The position numbers were made by a program, and so were the translations under genes. Positions 1 through 8,712 of a stretch of DNA of 64,000 nucleotides are shown piece after piece. Below the pieces are notes generated by a model. The model searched no databases. It was not told the origin of the DNA and saw only the letters and a program-made list of their open reading frames with translations. Position 1 is the first letter of the stretch. Each line of letters opens with the position of its first letter. Source of the DNA: Mesorhizobium sp. WSM4904 (GTDB lineage Bacteria; Pseudomonadota; Alphaproteobacteria; Rhizobiales; Rhizobiaceae); assembly GCF_029674545.1 (NCBI RefSeq), contig NZ_CP121354.1, positions 6,333,001 through 6,397,000 on the forward strand. The letters are read 5' to 3'.

Positions 1-241
1 GCAGCATGCCGATCCGCTCCTCGCGCGGCGAGACGGCAGGCAAGGCAATGCGGGGCGAAGCGGTATCGGACATGGGCACGACTGTCAGCGAGTTGCAGGC
101 GGTACGATCCACCACGGACGACAACTCCATGTCCCAATCGCGTAGCGCAAAGGCGAAAGCCACGCGTGATCCAGCATCCACTGAAATATGGGACAAAGTC
201 GTCTGTGCCTCGCAGGACCGCTGAGGCTCGGCGGCAAGCAT
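1..241 (-). CDS. Unidentified protein, N-terminal 80 residues (gene runs off window)
   Basis: On the minus strand an ATG at 241-239 overlaps the TGA stop of the upstream ScfR-like gene (TGATG), and the frame stays open to the window edge. The 80 visible residues begin [11 protein letters not shown] do not recognise a family: there is no signal peptide or membrane segment, and one Cys-containing stretch near residue 48. The one-base stop/start overlap implies translational coupling to the regulator, so the two are probably one operon. It could be a chance frame, since it is only 240 bases, but the tight overlap and lack of stops favour a real gene. Confidence 0.5.
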   Translation of the reverse strand, partial: MLAAEPQRSCEAQTTLSHISVDAGSRVAFAFALRDWDMELSSVVDRTACNSLTVVPMSDTASPRIALPAVSPREERIGML

Positions 242-1689
242 CATCCCTGGAAATCGAAAGCGCTGAGGCCCGTCACCATCTCATCGAGGCCGAGCGGCCG
301 CGTCACCGGCGGCTCGGCGCGCGCCAGGCAGCCGACGCGCTCGCAGAGCCTGCAGGCCGGACCGACCGGCGTGGCGAAGGCCGTGCCGTGCGCGGTCTTG
401 CCGGCGGCCGGCCCAGGCAGCGCCGCGCTGTAGACGATCTCGTCGCGAAAGCCGATGTCGCAGCCGAGCAGAAGCGCCGTGCGCCGCGGCCGCTCGGAGA
501 AGGCGCCTTGCGGCCCTTCGAGCGTGCGGGCGATGCAGAGGAACTCGGCGCCGTCGGGCATTTCCACCGCCTCGACCAGGATCCGGCCGGGCTGCGAAAA
601 GGCCGCATGTACAGGAAGCTTCGGACAAGCGCCGCCGAAACGGCTCTGCGGATAGCCGTGGCTGCCCGCCTTGCGGAAGCGGTTGCCGGCATTGTCGACC
701 TCCAGCATGAAGAACGGCACGCCCGCCGCGCCCGGCCGCTGCAGCATGGTCAGGCGGTTTGCCGCCTGTTCGAAGGACACGCCGAAACGCGAGCGCAGAA
801 CGTCGATATCGTAGCGGGCACGGACGGCCGCCGCGTGAAAGGCCTGATAGGGCATCATCAGGGCGTGCGCGGCATAGCGGCCGAGCTCGAAGCGGGCGAG
901 CCGGCGCGCCTCGTCGGTCGCCAGCTTCAACGCCTGGATCTCAGCGGCCACGGCGACGGTCATGCGCATCAGGCTCGCCTCCATGGCGACCTCGCGCAAC
1001 TGGTCGAAGGGAGAGAGCCGCTCGGACAGGAACAGGCGTTGCGAATGGCGGTCATAGCGCCTGCGCCAGTTCGGCATGGTGGCGACCGGCAGCACCTTGA
1101 CCACGATGCCGTGCTCGCGCCTCAGCCAAGCTTTCAGCACCCCGAACAGGTCGTCTCCAGGATCGAGCAGCGAAATGAAGGCTTCCGCTTCCTCCTCCAG
1201 CGCGGCGAAATGGTTCGGCCGACGCTCGAAGGTCTCGTGCACTTCATCGACAGGCAGCCGCGTGCCGGACAATGCGGTCGCCCTGCCTTCGCGCGCCAGA
1301 AGCTCATTGAGATCCGATAGCCGCTCGGCCTGCTCGCGATAGGCGCGAAACAGCTTAACCATGGCCGTGGAGGCGTTCGGCGCGATTTCGGCGAGATCGA
1401 TCAGTTCCTGGTCCCCCGGCAATTCGCCGGCCAGCAGCGGATCGCCGAACACTTCCTTCAGCGCCGCGATCGACCCTTTGGTCTCGCCCTGCAGCTCGTG
1501 CGGGTCGATCTTGTAGACGGACGCCAGCTTGAGGATCAACTGAACCGTCAGCGGCCGCTGGTTGCGCTCGATGAGGTTGAGATAGGACGGCGAGATGGCC
1601 AGCCCTTCGGCCATCGCCGTCTGGGTCAGCCCCTTGGCATTGCGAAGCCGCCGGATGCGCGGCCCGGCAAAGATCTTCTGGTCGGCCAA
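241..1689 (-). CDS. ScfR/RamB-type XRE-family transcriptional regulator (short-chain acyl-CoA regulator)
   Basis: This 482-residue protein has an N-terminal Cro/C1-type helix-turn-helix (about residues 8-65, [20 protein letters not shown]). A middle IrrE-like region follows in which the zinc-protease HExxH is degraded to FELGR. The C-terminal domain has the Cys pattern CRLCERVGC followed by PVTRPLG, typical of the ScfR family. ScfR/RamB proteins are known to control glyoxylate and propionate metabolism in response to acyl-CoA, and this gene is divergent from aceA, which fits. The start is TTG at 1689: an in-frame TGA lies directly upstream, and an AAGGAT ribosome site precedes it on the minus strand. 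Role as regulator of aceA is inferred from family and position. Confidence 0.88.
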   Translation of the reverse strand: MADQKIFAGPRIRRLRNAKGLTQTAMAEGLAISPSYLNLIERNQRPLTVQLILKLASVYKIDPHELQGETKGSIAALKEVFGDPLLAGELPGDQELIDLAEIAPNASTAMVKLFRAYREQAERLSDLNELLAREGRATALSGTRLPVDEVHETFERRPNHFAALEEEAEAFISLLDPGDDLFGVLKAWLRREHGIVVKVLPVATMPNWRRRYDRHSQRLFLSERLSPFDQLREVAMEASLMRMTVAVAAEIQALKLATDEARRLARFELGRYAAHALMMPYQAFHAAAVRARYDIDVLRSRFGVSFEQAANRLTMLQRPGAAGVPFFMLEVDNAGNRFRKAGSHGYPQSRFGGACPKLPVHAAFSQPGRILVEAVEMPDGAEFLCIARTLEGPQGAFSERPRRTALLLGCDIGFRDEIVYSAALPGPAAGKTAHGTAFATPVGPACRLCERVGCLARAEPPVTRPLGLDEMVTGLSAFDFQG

Positions 1690-1700
1690 TCATCTATCCT

Positions 1701-1865
1701 TGACAAGAATTTACACGGAAGCGCGTGGTCGCCGCCCATCCGCCTTTTACAATCATGACAAATTTACAGCACCAGCCTGTCAAACACAACACAGTTTTTC
1801 TCTTATTTTTGGCAAGAACCCTTGGTTTTTCTGGCTCTTTTTGCGTCGCAGTGTAAATGCTGTCA
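1701..1865. promoter_or_regulatory. Three TGACA-(1-3)-ATTTACA boxes in the regulator/aceA divergent promoter
   Basis: The 247-base region between the divergent genes holds three copies of one motif: TGACAAGAATTTACA at 1701-1715, TGACAAATTTACA at 1756-1768, and the inverted copy TGTAAATGCTGTCA at 1852-1865. Only the short spacer between the half-elements changes. Placement between a ScfR-type regulator and aceA suggests operators for that regulator, but the binding protein is inferred. Confidence 0.5.
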
Positions 1866-1936
1866 CACACCAGCGGCGCCGAAATGACTTCCGCGAAAGC
1901 GCCATCCGAAGAAGCAGAACCGATCTGGAGCAACCG

Positions 1937-3226
<1,290 letters not shown>

Positions 3227-3280
3227 CGACAACTTAAGAGGAAACGCCCAGAGGGGCACTTTACGTCGAGGAGAAGAGCA

Positions 3281-3523
3281 ATGGCATCGATAAGCCGCGT
3301 CAAGGAACGGGCCGAGGAGCAATCGAGCGCGATGAGCGTCGATCAACAGGCGACGATCCGCATGCTTGCCAACGACCTGCACAGGCTGAACCAGTCGGTG
3401 ATGAAGGCAGTCGAGGCGGGTGTGTCCGTGGAGCTGGTGCGTTCGGCCAGGCACCATGGCGGGGACGGCAACTGGGGTGATCTTTTGATCCCGGTGATCG
3501 TCACGCAGCAAAACCACAGTTGA
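3281..3523 (+). CDS. Small hypothetical protein downstream of aceA
   Basis: The 80-residue acidic/charged protein has no signal peptide or membrane segment. A good ribosome site (GAGGAG about 8 bases upstream of ATG 3281) and the 54-base gap to aceA suggest co-transcription with the lyase, and a clear terminator follows. The middle (LANDLHRLNQSVMKAVEAG) looks helical. I do not recognise a function; a modulator or accessory of the glyoxylate shunt is only a guess from position. Confidence 0.7.
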   Translation: MASISRVKERAEEQSSAMSVDQQATIRMLANDLHRLNQSVMKAVEAGVSVELVRSARHHGGDGNWGDLLIPVIVTQQNHS

Positions 3524-3549
3524 CGTTACGTCAACAGTCACTTGCGAGT

Positions 3550-3590
3550 GTCTCCCGCGCGCTATACGTTCGGGAGACTTTCGGTTTTTT
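3550..3590 (+). terminator. Intrinsic terminator after aceA and the small downstream gene
   Basis: The 8-base stem GTCTCCCG (3550-3557) pairs with CGGGAGAC (3571-3578), followed by TTTCGGTTTTTT. It lies 27 bases past the stop of the 80-residue gene and would end the aceA transcript. Confidence 0.85.
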
Positions 3591-3746
3591 CGAATTCCGC
3601 TTGCGATAGCAGGGAGAACTTGCGCCCAATTTTAGCAATTCTTTCTATATTCTCATTTTCCACTATTTCTCCTTGACACCGCCGGCGATCTCGCGCCAAT
3701 TGCGCTCAGGTTTCAACCCTGCATTGAACCAGAGCGCCCGCCAGAC

Positions 3747-4199
3747 ATGTGTCCCACCAACCGTGACGACCCTCAAAAACCAGTGAAACCGACGGACCGC
3801 GGCGCGGCAGCTCGGATGCCGGCGGATTTCTCCAAGGTGCTTGTGGTCGGCAAATCATCGATCAACCGGGTTGTCGTGTCGAAGATCGTGGAAAGATCCG
3901 GTCTGAAGCCGATTTCGGAGCCGCCCGAGACGGCCGAGAAGGCGCTGGCCAGCCAGATTCCTGGCGCGGTCATTCTCGATGGCGGCCCCGACGACAAGGA
4001 TTGCGACAGGCTGCTGTCCGGCATCGACGCGCTGCGGCGCGCTTCCGGCAAGGCGCTGCCCTCCGTGATCCTGCTTTCAACCAGGAATGGCACTCCGGAC
4101 AGCCTAGGCCTGTCGAGCGTGGTCGACGCCGTGGTTGCCAAGCCGATCACGCCTGAAAGGCTGCAACCAGTGATCGATCGCCTGGTCGGCCGCGGCTAG
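3747..4199 (+). CDS. Response-regulator receiver-like protein, single domain
   Basis: The 150-residue protein has a CheY-like fold from about residue 29. A candidate phospho-acceptor Asp lies in AVILDGGPDD, and the conserved Lys lies in VVAKPITPERL. The acidic pair that normally binds Mg2+ near the first strand is replaced (KVLVVGKSSINR), so phosphorylation may be lost or altered. No output domain follows. The N-terminal ~25 residues are polar and may be non-native; an internal ATG at 3816 is an alternative start. No partner kinase is nearby. It is a stand-alone or pseudo-receiver; its pathway is unknown. Confidence 0.75.
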   Translation: MCPTNRDDPQKPVKPTDRGAAARMPADFSKVLVVGKSSINRVVVSKIVERSGLKPISEPPETAEKALASQIPGAVILDGGPDDKDCDRLLSGIDALRRASGKALPSVILLSTRNGTPDSLGLSSVVDAVVAKPITPERLQPVIDRLVGRG

Positions 4200-4335
4200 A
4201 GCGGTTCACCGTTTCACGGAAACGCCGAACCGCTCTATCTTTTTGTTTGCACGCGATTCCGGACGGAAGGCTACGGCGAAGTCGCCGAGCCCGACCGTTT
4301 CACACTTCTCCTGGAATTGTTTTAGGCTGGAGTAG
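4199..4335. repeat. Interspersed intergenic repeat, copy A (fullest copy)
   Basis: It starts inside the preceding stop codon. The arms GAGCGGTTC (4199-4207) and GAACCGCTC (4227-4235) form a nested hairpin with inner CGTTTC/GAAACG, followed by a T-rich run, then the shared core GATTCCGGACGGAA and an end close to TCCTGGAATTG. The same sequence family recurs at 23185-23288 and as fragments at 9606-9659, 60226-60266 and 62903-62958. The hairpin plus T-rich tail could terminate the upstream gene. Confidence 0.85.
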
Positions 4336-4338
4336 CGT

Positions 4339-5052
4339 TCAGCCAGCTTTTGCGATCGCCTCGACCAGCCCCGGCAACTCGCCGAGATTTGCGATCTCGC
4401 GAAAACGCGGCGCCGCAACGGGCGCCTCGGCATGTTCGACCGCCCAGGTCAATTCGTGCGGCACATGGATGCCCCAGCCGCCGGCCTCGATGGCGGGAAC
4501 CACATCGGACCTGAGAGAATTGCCAACCATCATGCTGTTCTGCGGACCGTCGCCATGGCGGTTGAAGATGCGGGCATAGGTGTCGGCGCTCTTGTCGCTG
4601 ACGATCTCGACGGCATCGAAGAGATCGCCCATTCCCGACTGCGCAAGCTTACGCTCCTGGTCGAGAAGATCACCCTTGGTGATCAGCACCAGGCGATAGG
4701 CACCGGCGAGCCTTTCGACCGTCTCACGGGCATGCGGCAGCGGCTCGATCGGGTGACTGAGCATGTCCCGGCCCGCGGCCAGTATTTCCGCAATTGTCGA
4801 GGCTGGAACTCGACCTTCGGTAACCTCGATCGCCGTTTCTATCATCGACAGCGTGAAACTCTTTATGCCGAAGCCATAGAGGCCGAGATTGCGCCTTGCG
4901 GCTTCAAGCAAGCTTGCCGAGACTTGGCCTGCCTCGCCGTGTTCGGCAAGCATGGCGACAAAGCGCTGCTCGGTCATGCGGAAGAACTGCTCGTTCTGCC
5001 ACAGCGTGTCGTCGGCATCGAAGCCGATCGTCGTCAAATGGGGGACGGACAT
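4339..5052 (-). CDS. HAD-superfamily hydrolase
   Basis: A 237-residue cytoplasmic phosphatase-like protein. Motif I is DADDT (nucleophile Asp12, acid Asp14), motif II is the Thr in LITKGD, and the C-terminal acidic motif is in VGNSLRSDVVPA. A helical cap occupies roughly residues 18-85. Substrate is not predictable; family members hydrolyse small phosphoesters. The ATG at 5052 has AAGGAA upstream on the minus strand. It is monocistronic, convergent with the receiver-like gene and separated from it by repeat copy A. Confidence 0.85.
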   Translation of the reverse strand: MSVPHLTTIGFDADDTLWQNEQFFRMTEQRFVAMLAEHGEAGQVSASLLEAARRNLGLYGFGIKSFTLSMIETAIEVTEGRVPASTIAEILAAGRDMLSHPIEPLPHARETVERLAGAYRLVLITKGDLLDQERKLAQSGMGDLFDAVEIVSDKSADTYARIFNRHGDGPQNSMMVGNSLRSDVVPAIEAGGWGIHVPHELTWAVEHAEAPVAAPRFREIANLGELPGLVEAIAKAG

Positions 5053-5292
5053 AAGTGGACACCGTTCCTTGCAAGCGGGTGGTGTAGACGTTGTTGCACC
5101 GCGCCGCCAGTCTGAAGATGGTTACCCGCCCGAGGCCACTTAGTGCACGTCGCCCAAAGGTGCGCAGCGGTTTTGGGAGAGCTTAACGCGCGTCGCTCGA
5201 ATCCGTTTCGACGCGACGCGCCTTGGCGGCCTCCCCTTCCCTTCCCCCGTGACGCCCGGCTATACTTCGAAATCCGCAACACAATCTGGTGA

Positions 5293-6729
5293 ATGATGCC
5301 GCCTGAAAAAAAGGAAGTCCGTCCGTCGAGCCGGGGGGGACGCGCCCGCACGCCTGCCTTCCTGAAAAACGAACGCGGTGTGAAGAATTGGAAGGAAGCC
5401 AGCGCCTGGCTGGAATGGCGCGGCATCGAGGACATCGAATGCATCACGCCGGACCAGGCCGGCGTCGCCCGCGGCAAGATGATGCCGTCGAAGAAATTCA
5501 CCTCCAACACTTCGCTGGCGCTGCCTTCGGCGGTGTTCATGACGACGATTTCCGGCGGCTACCCGGAAGACGGCAACGGCTTCCACTATCCGGAGGATGA
5601 CGGCGACCTGAAGCTGCTTCCCGATCTGTCGACGCTGACCGTGGTGCCTTGGGAAGAGGATCCGACCGCGGCCGTGATCTGCGACCTCGTCCACCAGGAT
5701 GGCCGGTCCGTCGAGTTCACGCCGCGCAACGTGCTGAAGCGCGTGCTGGCCGCCTATGACGACCGTGGCCTGAGGCCGGTGGTGGCGCCCGAGATCGAGT
5801 TCTACCTGGTGCGCAAGAACCCCGACCCGGACTATCCGCTGACGCCGCCCGTCGGGCGCTCGGGGCGGCCGATCGGCGGCGGCGCCGGCTACTCGATCGC
5901 CGGCGTCAACGAGTTCGACGAGCTGATCGACGACATCTATCATTTCTCCGAGCGCCAGGGCCTGGAGATCGACACGCTGATCCACGAGGAAGGCGCCGGC
6001 CAGCTCGAGATCAACCTGCGCCACGGCAACCCGATCGAGCTCGCCGACCAGGTGTTCATGTTCAAGCGCACGATCCGCGAGGCGGCGCTGAAGCATGAGA
6101 TCTACGCCACCTTCATGGCCAAACCGATCCAGGGGCAGCCGGGCTCGGCCATGCACATTCACCAGTCGGTGGTCGACAAGAAGACCGGCAGGAACATCTT
6201 CTCGGCCGAGGACGGTTCCGAGACAGACGCATTCTTCCATTTCATCGGCGGCATGCAGAAGCATGTGCCGAACGCGCTGGTGATGTTCGCGCCTTACGTC
6301 AATTCCTACCGCCGGCTGACGCAGGCGGCCTCCGCGCCGGTCAACACCAAGTGGGGCTACGACAACCGCACGACGGCCTTCCGCGTGCCGCGATCCGACC
6401 CCGCGGCGCGGCGCGTCGAAAACCGCATCCCGTCGTCCGACGCCAACCCCTATCTGGCGCTCGCCGCCTCACTCGCCTGCGGGCTGATCGGCATGACGCA
6501 CAAGGAAAAGGCTTCGGCGCCAGTGCTCACCACCGCCAACGAGGACGAGATCGACCTGCCGCGCAACCTTCTCGAGGCCGTCGACCTGTTCGAAAGCGAC
6601 AAGGAACTCGGCGCCATCCTCGGAAAATCCTTCGCCGCAACTTACGCGGCGATCAAACGAGCGGAATTCGAGACCTTCATGGAAGTGATCAGCCCGTGGG
6701 AGCGGGAGTATCTGCTGCTGAATGTTTAG
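5293..6729 (+). CDS. puuA: Glutamine-synthetase-family enzyme, probably gamma-glutamylputrescine synthetase
   Basis: A 478-residue GS-fold ligase. The metal/ATP-site motifs APEIEFYL, GAGQLEINL, GSAMHIHQS and NRTTAFRVP appear in order. GS relatives of this length that pair with a DadA/PuuB-type oxidase usually ligate glutamate to putrescine or a related amine, starting amine breakdown. The pair here is completed by the FAD oxidoreductase at 7167. Assignment to putrescine rather than another amine is inferred. The start is one of two adjacent ATGs and has only a weak ribosome site. Its stop TAG (6727-6729) abuts the first unit of a repeat array. Confidence 0.82.
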   Translation: MMPPEKKEVRPSSRGGRARTPAFLKNERGVKNWKEASAWLEWRGIEDIECITPDQAGVARGKMMPSKKFTSNTSLALPSAVFMTTISGGYPEDGNGFHYPEDDGDLKLLPDLSTLTVVPWEEDPTAAVICDLVHQDGRSVEFTPRNVLKRVLAAYDDRGLRPVVAPEIEFYLVRKNPDPDYPLTPPVGRSGRPIGGGAGYSIAGVNEFDELIDDIYHFSERQGLEIDTLIHEEGAGQLEINLRHGNPIELADQVFMFKRTIREAALKHEIYATFMAKPIQGQPGSAMHIHQSVVDKKTGRNIFSAEDGSETDAFFHFIGGMQKHVPNALVMFAPYVNSYRRLTQAASAPVNTKWGYDNRTTAFRVPRSDPAARRVENRIPSSDANPYLALAASLACGLIGMTHKEKASAPVLTTANEDEIDLPRNLLEAVDLFESDKELGAILGKSFAATYAAIKRAEFETFMEVISPWEREYLLLNV

Positions 6730-6761
6730 GGGGAATAGGGGAGTAGGGGAGTAGGGGAACG
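6730..6761 (+). repeat. Left 8-base repeat array, four GGGGAGTA-type units
   Basis: Four units in strict 8-base register: GGGGAATA (6730-6737), GGGGAGTA (6738-6745), GGGGAGTA (6746-6753) and GGGGAACG (6754-6761). It begins at the base after the puuA-like stop. The last unit supplies the purine-rich ribosome site for the four-helix-bundle gene at 6763. Confidence 0.95.
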
Positions 6762-6762
6762 A

Positions 6763-7131
6763 ATGGTTGAGAGAACAGGCTCCTACCAGGACCTGGTAGT
6801 CTGGCAGCAGGCCATGGATCTTGCCGTGGCAGTCTATGGCGCCACGAAGTCCTGGCCCAAGGAGGAACTCTATGGTTTGACCAGCCAGGTACGGCGCTCT
6901 GCCAGTTCCATACCGGCGAACACAGCTGAGGGTTATGGCAGAGAGATTCGAGGCTCCTATCAGCAATTTCTCCGTATCGCTCAAGGCTCATTGAAGGAGC
7001 TGGAAACTCAAATTCTGATTGCCGAGCGTACCGGCATCGCGACGAAAGCGGCGGCGGTTTCATTGCTGGAGGGCACCGAAAGTGTGGGAAAGCTTCTTCG
7101 GCTCCTGATCCGCAAGCTCTCGACCGACTAG
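6763..7131 (+). CDS. Four-helix-bundle protein of the 23S rRNA intervening-sequence (S23/IVP) family
   Basis: A 122-residue protein with family hallmarks DLVVWQQAMDLAV near the N-terminus, LTSQVRRSASSIPANTAEG in the middle, and a helical C-terminal half. Relatives are encoded inside 23S rRNA intervening sequences. A related fold, Avd, serves in diversity-generating retroelements, where it binds nucleic acid and partners with reverse transcriptase. Here the gene is neither in an rRNA gene nor beside a reverse transcriptase. It splits a metabolic gene pair and is bracketed by inverted 8-base arrays, so it looks like a small inserted cassette. Molecular role unknown. Confidence 0.93.
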   Translation: MVERTGSYQDLVVWQQAMDLAVAVYGATKSWPKEELYGLTSQVRRSASSIPANTAEGYGREIRGSYQQFLRIAQGSLKELETQILIAERTGIATKAAAVSLLEGTESVGKLLRLLIRKLSTD

Positions 7132-7134
7132 CCC

Positions 7135-7166
7135 TACTCCCCTACTCCCCTACTCCCCTACTCCCC
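7135..7166 (+). repeat. Right 8-base repeat array, four TACTCCCC units
   Basis: Four perfect copies of TACTCCCC, the reverse complement of the left unit, at 7135-7142, 7143-7150, 7151-7158 and 7159-7166. The array ends at the base before the ATG of the downstream oxidoreductase, so no purine-rich ribosome site is left for that gene. In RNA it can pair with the left array around the four-helix-bundle gene. Confidence 0.95.
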
Positions 7167-8453
7167 ATGCCGTACCAATCTCCCATTTCCCCCGGCCGTT
7201 CCTGGTACGAAGACACAGCGGGACCGCGCCCCGAATATCCGGCTCTGGACGGCGACCGGACCTGCGACGTCGTCATCATCGGCGGCGGCTTCACCGGTCT
7301 TTCGGCGGCGGCACATCTGGCCAAGGCCGGCACGAATGTTGCGCTGATCGATGCGTACCGTTTCGGCGACGGCGCGTCGGGACGCAATGGCGGTCAGCTC
7401 GGCACCGGCCAGCGCGCCTGGGCAGAAGAACTTGAAGCCGAATACGGCCTCTCGCGCGCCAAGGCGCTGTTCGATCTCGCGGAAGAAGCCAAGGCGCATC
7501 TGCTGGATTTCGCCGCCGCCAACGAAATCGAGATCGACTACATGCCGGGCCAATTGTCGGTTGCGCACAAGCGACGCTATGTCGACGACTACAAGCGCCA
7601 TGCCGAGATCATGGCGAGCCGCTTCGGCTATCCGCACATCGCCTTCATGGACGCCGGCGAGACGGCGGAACGGCTGGGCTCGACGCGCTATTTCGGCGGC
7701 ACCCGCGACACCGGCACCGGGCATATCCACCCGCTGAAGCTGGTGATCGGCACGGCAAGGGTGGCCGCCGCGGCCGGCGCGCACCTGTTCGAGCGGACGC
7801 CCTCGACCGGCATCGCCTGCAGCGGCGGCAAGGTGAAGGTGACGACGCCGAAGGGCACGATATCGGCCGAGAAATGCCTGATCGCGGTCAATGCCTATGG
7901 CGGCAATCTGGAGCCTGTGAGCGCGTCGCACATCATGCCGATCGGCTCCTTCATCGGCGCGACCGTACCGCTCGGAACACAATCCAAGGTGCTGCCGGGC
8001 GGCGAGTCGGTGGACGACTCCCGCTTCGTCGTGCGCTACTTCCGCAAGTCGAGGGACGGGCGGCTTTTGTTCGGCGGCCGCGAAGTCTATGCCGTCAACG
8101 ATCCAAAGGACATCCATATCCACATCCGCCGGCAGATCGCCGAGCTCTACCCAGCGCTGAAGGACGTCGAGATCACGCATGGCTGGGGCGGCTATGTCGG
8201 CATCACCATGCCGAGGAAACCCTTCGTGCGCGAGGTGATGCCGAACGTGATCTCGATGGGCGGTTATTCCGGCCATGGCGTCATGCTGGCCAACTTCTTC
8301 GGCAAGCTCTATGCCGAGACGATCGCCGGCAATCGCGATCGGCTGAAGCTTATCGAGGATCTGAAGATTCCCGCCTTCCCGGGCGGTCGTCGTTTCCGCG
8401 CGCCGCTTCTGTTTCTGGCGCTCAACTGGTTCGCGCTGCGCGACAGGATCTGA
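7167..8453 (+). CDS. puuB: FAD-dependent amine oxidoreductase, gamma-glutamylputrescine oxidase-like
   Basis: A 428-residue DAO-family flavoenzyme. The dinucleotide motif IIGGGFTGLSAA is at about residues 37-48, and ASGRNGGQLG follows as in PuuB/DadA-type oxidases. The C-terminal half carries GWGGYVGITMPRKPF and GGYSGHGVMLANFFGKL for flavin and substrate binding. It would oxidise the gamma-glutamyl amine made by the upstream GS-like enzyme. The start ATG follows TACTCCCC directly, with no Shine-Dalgarno. The N-terminus MPYQSPISPGRSWYEDT is plausible for the family, so the start is kept. Confidence 0.87.
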   Translation: MPYQSPISPGRSWYEDTAGPRPEYPALDGDRTCDVVIIGGGFTGLSAAAHLAKAGTNVALIDAYRFGDGASGRNGGQLGTGQRAWAEELEAEYGLSRAKALFDLAEEAKAHLLDFAAANEIEIDYMPGQLSVAHKRRYVDDYKRHAEIMASRFGYPHIAFMDAGETAERLGSTRYFGGTRDTGTGHIHPLKLVIGTARVAAAAGAHLFERTPSTGIACSGGKVKVTTPKGTISAEKCLIAVNAYGGNLEPVSASHIMPIGSFIGATVPLGTQSKVLPGGESVDDSRFVVRYFRKSRDGRLLFGGREVYAVNDPKDIHIHIRRQIAELYPALKDVEITHGWGGYVGITMPRKPFVREVMPNVISMGGYSGHGVMLANFFGKLYAETIAGNRDRLKLIEDLKIPAFPGGRRFRAPLLFLALNWFALRDRI

Positions 8454-8712
8454 AGCGGGACCCCCGCAGAAGCTGTTGATTCGACAAGTCCGCTTCCCTT
8501 GCGGCACGTTGCAGAATCCTTAACGAACGCGCAGAATTTCGCAAAAAGGCGCAGTGATGCCATAATCGGCGGTAAAGGATGCCGGTTCTGGGCGATAAAA
8601 CGGGGATTTGCGCGGGCCTGCCCGCTGAAATTTCGGGACCGATGCCGTTCAGCCGCGAACTTCTTGCGGCAAGACCGAAAGAACGTCGGCCCGGTTGTTG
8701 GAGGTGGTCTAA

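Noticed and set aside
166..1320. 384-codon plus-strand frame opposite the ScfR-like regulator
   Set aside because: The minus-strand protein has clear domains; this frame is Arg/Ala-rich and lacks a ribosome site.
6730..7166. Repeat arrays considered as a CRISPR or a diversity-generating retroelement
   Set aside because: There are no spacers between units, no cas genes, and no reverse transcriptase or template/variable repeat pair in the window, despite the Avd-like fold of the gene.
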